Of a DNA stretch of 64,000 bases, positions 61,057 through 64,000 are shown piece after piece. Origin of the DNA: Streptomyces diastaticus subsp. diastaticus (lineage in GTDB: Bacteria; Actinomycetota; Actinomycetes; Streptomycetales; Streptomycetaceae). How positions within the stretch are numbered: the first letter of the stretch is position 1; each line of letters starts with the position of its first letter. The notes under the pieces were generated by a model. It saw only the letters and a program-made list of their open reading frames with translations. It did not search any database and was not told the DNA's origin. The position numbers were made by a program, and so were the translations under genes. The stretch spans positions 124,001 through 188,000 of the forward strand of contig NZ_BLLN01000002.1 in assembly GCF_011170125.1 (NCBI RefSeq). The letters are read 5' to 3'.

Positions 61057-61611
61057 TCAGCCGGTGGCGGCGGACCGGTACTCGGGGGCCGTGATCCCGA
61101 GGAGGACCACGTCGTGGTGGGCGCCCGCGAGGAACTCGTGGTCGCGCAACCTGCCCTCCTCGACGAAGCCCACCCCGCGGAACAACGCGAGGGACGCCTC
61201 GTTGAAGGCGTACACCTCGACTTCGCACTTGTGGAGCCGCTCCTCGCCGAACTGGTACGCGAGGAGCAGGGAGACGGCCTCGGCCGCATACCCCCGGCGC
61301 CGGTGTCCCCGCCCGATCTCGACCCCGATCCGGAAGCGCCCGGCCCGCCGGTCGGTCTCCCCGACCGTCACGGCCCCGGCGAAGCTCCCGTCCGCCACCA
61401 CCTCGACGACGAGGCGGAACGCCTCGCCCCCGGGCGGCCGCCCGGCCCGCTCGGCCGTCCAGGCCCGGAAGCCCTCGTCGGAGCGCGGCGGCTGGACCAG
61501 GTCGGCGGCGCGGACCCCGTCGAGGTCCCGGGCCAGGTCACGGAAGCCCCGCCAGTCCTCGGGTTCGACCCCTCGCAGCCGCACCTTCTCCCCGGTCCAC
61601 GTGTCGCCCAC
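61057..61611 (-). CDS. GNAT-family N-acetyltransferase
   Basis: 184 residues. It begins KVRLRGVEPEDWRGFRDL, as in RimJ/RimL-type acetyltransferases; the acetyl-CoA loop is IGRGHRRRGYAAEAVSLLLAYQF (R/Q-x-x-G-x-G/A variant) and the end is NEASLALFRGVGFVEEGRLRD. GTG at 61611 follows GGAAGGGGG. Substrate unknown. Confidence 0.9.
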   Translation of the reverse strand: MGDTWTGEKVRLRGVEPEDWRGFRDLARDLDGVRAADLVQPPRSDEGFRAWTAERAGRPPGGEAFRLVVEVVADGSFAGAVTVGETDRRAGRFRIGVEIGRGHRRRGYAAEAVSLLLAYQFGEERLHKCEVEVYAFNEASLALFRGVGFVEEGRLRDHEFLAGAHHDVVLLGITAPEYRSAATG

Positions 61612-61779
61612 GGCGCCCCCTTCCGTAACTGTCGCGGGCCCCCGGGCCCGCTCACCGGCGACCACGGTAGCCCCGGCCCGCCGCACCGGGCCGGGGTACC
61701 GTGCCACTCCCCGCACGCACCGCCGGACGGGGCAGGCACCGGAACCCCGTACCGCCCCGGTACACCGCGAGGAGGAACG

Positions 61780-62751
61780 ATGGAGCACCCACCCCGTGCG
61801 GCGGGCGCGGCCGTGGCCGAGGACGGCCGGCCGGCGAAGACGGAGGCGGGCCGCCCGGCGGAGGGCACCGGGCCGAGGCGTCCGGCGGGCTGGTGGCAGG
61901 CGCTGCGGCGCACGCCCGGCGCGTTCTGGCGGGACGACGTCTCCGACTACGCGGCGGCGCTCACCTATTACGCGATCCTCGCCGTGCTGCCCGCGCTGCT
62001 GGTCGTGGTGATCGGTTTCGGCCTGGTCAGCCCGGACACGGCGGAGCGGTTCGTGGCACAGGTGACCGCGTGGGCGCCGGGCGACTCGGGGGCCCCGCTG
62101 CGCGACGTGCTGACCCGGGTGGTGCGGGTCGACTCGACGGCGTGGACGCTGCTGGTGACGGGCGGGGCGAGCGCCCTGTGGTCGGCCTCCAGCTATCTCG
62201 CCGTCTCCCGGCGGGCCCTGCACCGTATGCACGGGGTGCCGGACCGGCGTTCGCCGTGGCAGAAGGCGCACCGGATCGTGGCGACCGCGCTGGCCCTGCT
62301 GGCGCTGCTGGTCGTCAGCTCGCTGCTGCTGATGCTGACCGAGCCGGTGGCGGAGTCGTTCGGGCGGCTGCTCGGGCTGGACGCCGGGGTGGCGTGGGCG
62401 TGGAGCGTGCTGCGCTGGCCGCTGCTGCCCTGCCTGGTCGCCTGCCTGGTCGTGGTGGTCTTCCGGAACGGCCCACCGGCCGCCCGCCGCCGCGCGTACA
62501 GCCTCCCCGGCGGGGCCCTGGCCGCCACGCTGTGGCTGACCGCCTCGGCGGGGCTGGCCCTCTACGCCTCGGTGCTCAGCACGTACAGCCGTCTCTACGG
62601 TTCGCTGGCCGGCATCGTCGTCTTCCTGATCTGGCTGTGGCTCTCCAACGTGGCGCTGCTGCTGGGCGCGCAGTTCACGGCGGAGCTGAGCCGGGTGGAG
62701 CGGGAGGAGGACCCGGCGGACGGCGACCCCGCCGCCCCGCCCCCGCGCTGA
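61780..62751 (+). CDS. YihY/BrkB-family inner membrane protein
   Basis: 323 residues with about six membrane helices: DDVSDYAAALTYYAILAVLPALLVVVIGF (diagnostic), TLLVTGGASALWSASSYLAVSRRALHRMHGV, and YGSLAGIVVFLIWLWLSNVALLLGAQF. Formerly called ribonuclease BN by mistake; function unknown. N-terminal 35 residues and C-terminus are disordered. ATG at 61780 follows GGAGGAAC. Confidence 0.93.
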   Translation: MEHPPRAAGAAVAEDGRPAKTEAGRPAEGTGPRRPAGWWQALRRTPGAFWRDDVSDYAAALTYYAILAVLPALLVVVIGFGLVSPDTAERFVAQVTAWAPGDSGAPLRDVLTRVVRVDSTAWTLLVTGGASALWSASSYLAVSRRALHRMHGVPDRRSPWQKAHRIVATALALLALLVVSSLLLMLTEPVAESFGRLLGLDAGVAWAWSVLRWPLLPCLVACLVVVVFRNGPPAARRRAYSLPGGALAATLWLTASAGLALYASVLSTYSRLYGSLAGIVVFLIWLWLSNVALLLGAQFTAELSRVEREEDPADGDPAAPPPR

Positions 62752-62895
62752 CGGCGACATCGCGCCATCCTCGCGAGTATTCGCGACGTATTCCCCCACA
62801 TTGGGCATACGCCCTGTCAGCATACGGCCGGAACTGCCCACTTGACATATGACACATGATCAGTTGGGCCCTGGTCATAACTCCCTGACCACCGA

Positions 62896-62901
62896 TACTT
62901 T
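62896..62901 (+). promoter_or_regulatory. -10 box of leaderless acyl-CoA oxidase gene
   Basis: TACTTT, 7 nt before the GTG at 62909, in an A+T-rich gap; TTGACA at 62842 is too far for the same promoter. Confidence 0.5.
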
Positions 62902-62908
62902 ACGGGGT

Positions 62909-64000
62909 GTGATTACTGAACGAGAGATTCCGCTCCGCCGTTCCTCCGCTTCCGACGCCCTGCTGTTCGCGACACGGAGCGAGGACCACCGGCGCTGGCG
63001 CGAGCTATTCAGCACACAGGAATTCGGTCACCGGGACTTGGCCCATCACGAGCGGGTCGAGTTGTCCTATCGCCGCTTGCGTACCGTCGCCGAGGCGATA
63101 CCGGACGCCCGCGCGCTCTCCCGGAGCGCGTCGGCGCTGACCGCGCTCCACGAGTGGGCGGGCCCGGCCGACCCCGGCATGGCCACGCTGGCCTCCATCC
63201 ACTACAACCTCTTCCTGGGCAGCCTCCTCGACCACGACCACGAGGACCGCGACCTGGAGCCGTACGTCCGGATGGACAGGATCGGGACGTTCCTGTGCAC
63301 CGAGGCCGAGCACGGCAACGACGCCGTGAACATGGAGACGACGGCCGAGTACCACCGCGACTCGCGCCGGTTCGTCCTCGACACCCCGGGCCCGGGGGCG
63401 GCCAAGTGGATGCCCAACACCTCACTGACCGGCGGCCCGAAGGACGCCGTGGTCGCCGCCCGGCTGCTGGTGGACGGCCACGACCACGGTGTCTTCCTCT
63501 TCCTCACGCCGCTCAGCGACGAGCGGGGCCACCTGCCCGGCGTGCGCGTGGAGCGGCTGCCGCACACCTCCGGCGCCCCCGTGGACCACTGCGCGACCAC
63601 CTTCGAGCAGGTCTCGCTGCCGCACAGCGCGATGCTCCAGGGCGACCACGGGCGGCTCAGCCCGGACGGGGAGTTCACCAGTTCCCTGGGCAGCCCCCGG
63701 ATGCGGTTCCTGCGTTCCATCGGCCGGGTGGGCATGGGCAAGCTCTGCATGTCCGGGTACAGCCTGGGCGCGACCCGGCAGGCCGTCGCCGTCGCGGTGC
63801 GGCACGGCGCCGCGCGGCTGACCGCCGGCATGACCAGAGGCCAGCGGGTCCCGCTGATGGCCCACCGCAGCCACCACGAGCCGCTGCTCGACGCCCTCGC
63901 CACCACGTACGCGGCGACACTGCTGCACCGCTCGGTGGTACGCCAGTGGGAGGTGGCCGGGACCGCCGAACGCGAGGAGGTGGAGCGCCTCGTCGCCGTG
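62909..64000 (+). CDS. Acyl-CoA oxidase/dehydrogenase-like protein (N-terminal part)
   Basis: 364 codons are present; the gene runs off the right edge. It resembles acyl-CoA oxidases: LFLGSLLDHDHEDRDLEPYVRMDRIGTFLCTEAEHGNDAVNMETTAEY includes the FAD-binding IGTFLCTE-G/H-N motif, then WMPNTSLTGGPKDAVVAARL, followed by SPRMRFLRSIGRVGMG helical region. Such flavoenzymes oxidise acyl-CoA to enoyl-CoA with oxygen or an electron carrier. The start GTG 62909 is taken as leaderless; a GTG at 62907 is out of frame. The C-terminal catalytic base is beyond the window. Confidence 0.88.
   Translation, partial: MITEREIPLRRSSASDALLFATRSEDHRRWRELFSTQEFGHRDLAHHERVELSYRRLRTVAEAIPDARALSRSASALTALHEWAGPADPGMATLASIHYNLFLGSLLDHDHEDRDLEPYVRMDRIGTFLCTEAEHGNDAVNMETTAEYHRDSRRFVLDTPGPGAAKWMPNTSLTGGPKDAVVAARLLVDGHDHGVFLFLTPLSDERGHLPGVRVERLPHTSGAPVDHCATTFEQVSLPHSAMLQGDHGRLSPDGEFTSSLGSPRMRFLRSIGRVGMGKLCMSGYSLGATRQAVAVAVRHGAARLTAGMTRGQRVPLMAHRSHHEPLLDALATTYAATLLHRSVVRQWEVAGTAEREEVERLVAV

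Overview
The window is a stretch of chromosome from an actinomycete, almost certainly Streptomyces. The base composition is very GC-rich throughout. Genes end and start in 4-base GTGA/ATGA overlaps. A conservon (cvnABCD) with two cytochrome P450 genes is present, as are genes for the futalosine route to menaquinone, families tied to mycothiol and F420, a DmdR/IdeR-like iron box, and many leaderless genes with a TANNNT box 6-7 nt before the start codon. serC and the menaquinone genes suggest the conserved core of the chromosome. I see no insertion sequence, prophage, CRISPR array, tRNA or rRNA.

Layout. 1-4601 (minus): translationally coupled acyl-CoA carboxylase operon (TIGR03084-type protein, AtuA-family protein, carboxyltransferase, biotin carboxylase cut by the window edge) behind a palindrome. 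4848-7978 (plus): small secreted two-cysteine protein, then after a terminator hairpin an ABC ATPase and two membrane proteins. 8013-14253: mycothiol-dependent-isomerase-like protein, EamA exporter with divergent LysR, and a large FAD/iron-sulfur D-2-hydroxyacid dehydrogenase-like enzyme. 14826-20644 (plus): conservon with an ExxR-less CYP157-like P450 and a normal CYP154-like P450. 20781-25136: serC, convergent threonine dehydratase-like enzyme, secreted propeller-like protein, SGNH hydrolase. 25179-26228: leaderless 18-codon reading frame inside a possible attenuator, before a nitroreductase-hemerythrin fusion.

26453-29396 (plus): WXG100-like protein, calpain-family (C2) cysteine protease, and two proteins (one a lipoprotein) sharing a short beta-rich repeat. 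This is the best candidate for an undescribed system. 29605-33259 (minus): secreted protein and lipoproteins, a DUF1232 protein and a cupin with zinc ribbon. 33340-39127: aldo/keto reductase, 29-residue membrane peptide, thpR, MarR-MFS efflux operon, ribbon-helix-helix protein, NCS2 purine permease. 39482-43792: DUF2530 protein, CtpE-like P-type ATPase, secreted protein. 44075-47278: sacsin/Hsp90-like ATPase protein of 1067 residues. 47476-49831: FAD monooxygenase divergent from a GntR-TetR fusion regulator, with three copies of a CGCACTAGTGCG-like operator. 50109-55942: DUF3027, MFS, DUF2771, mqnB, mqnD, cold-shock protein, small membrane protein. 56065-60030 (minus): siderophore uptake operon behind an iron box. 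60189-64000: HAD hydrolase, GNAT acetyltransferase, YihY/BrkB protein and the start of an acyl-CoA oxidase.

How the parts work together. The clearest functional groups are acyl-CoA carboxylation (first operon), conservon/P450 signalling, iron uptake under iron control, late menaquinone synthesis (MqnB plus MqnD), and two regulator-effector pairs (MarR with MFS; GntR-TetR with monooxygenase). All calls come from reading the sequence and translated frames; no database search was run.
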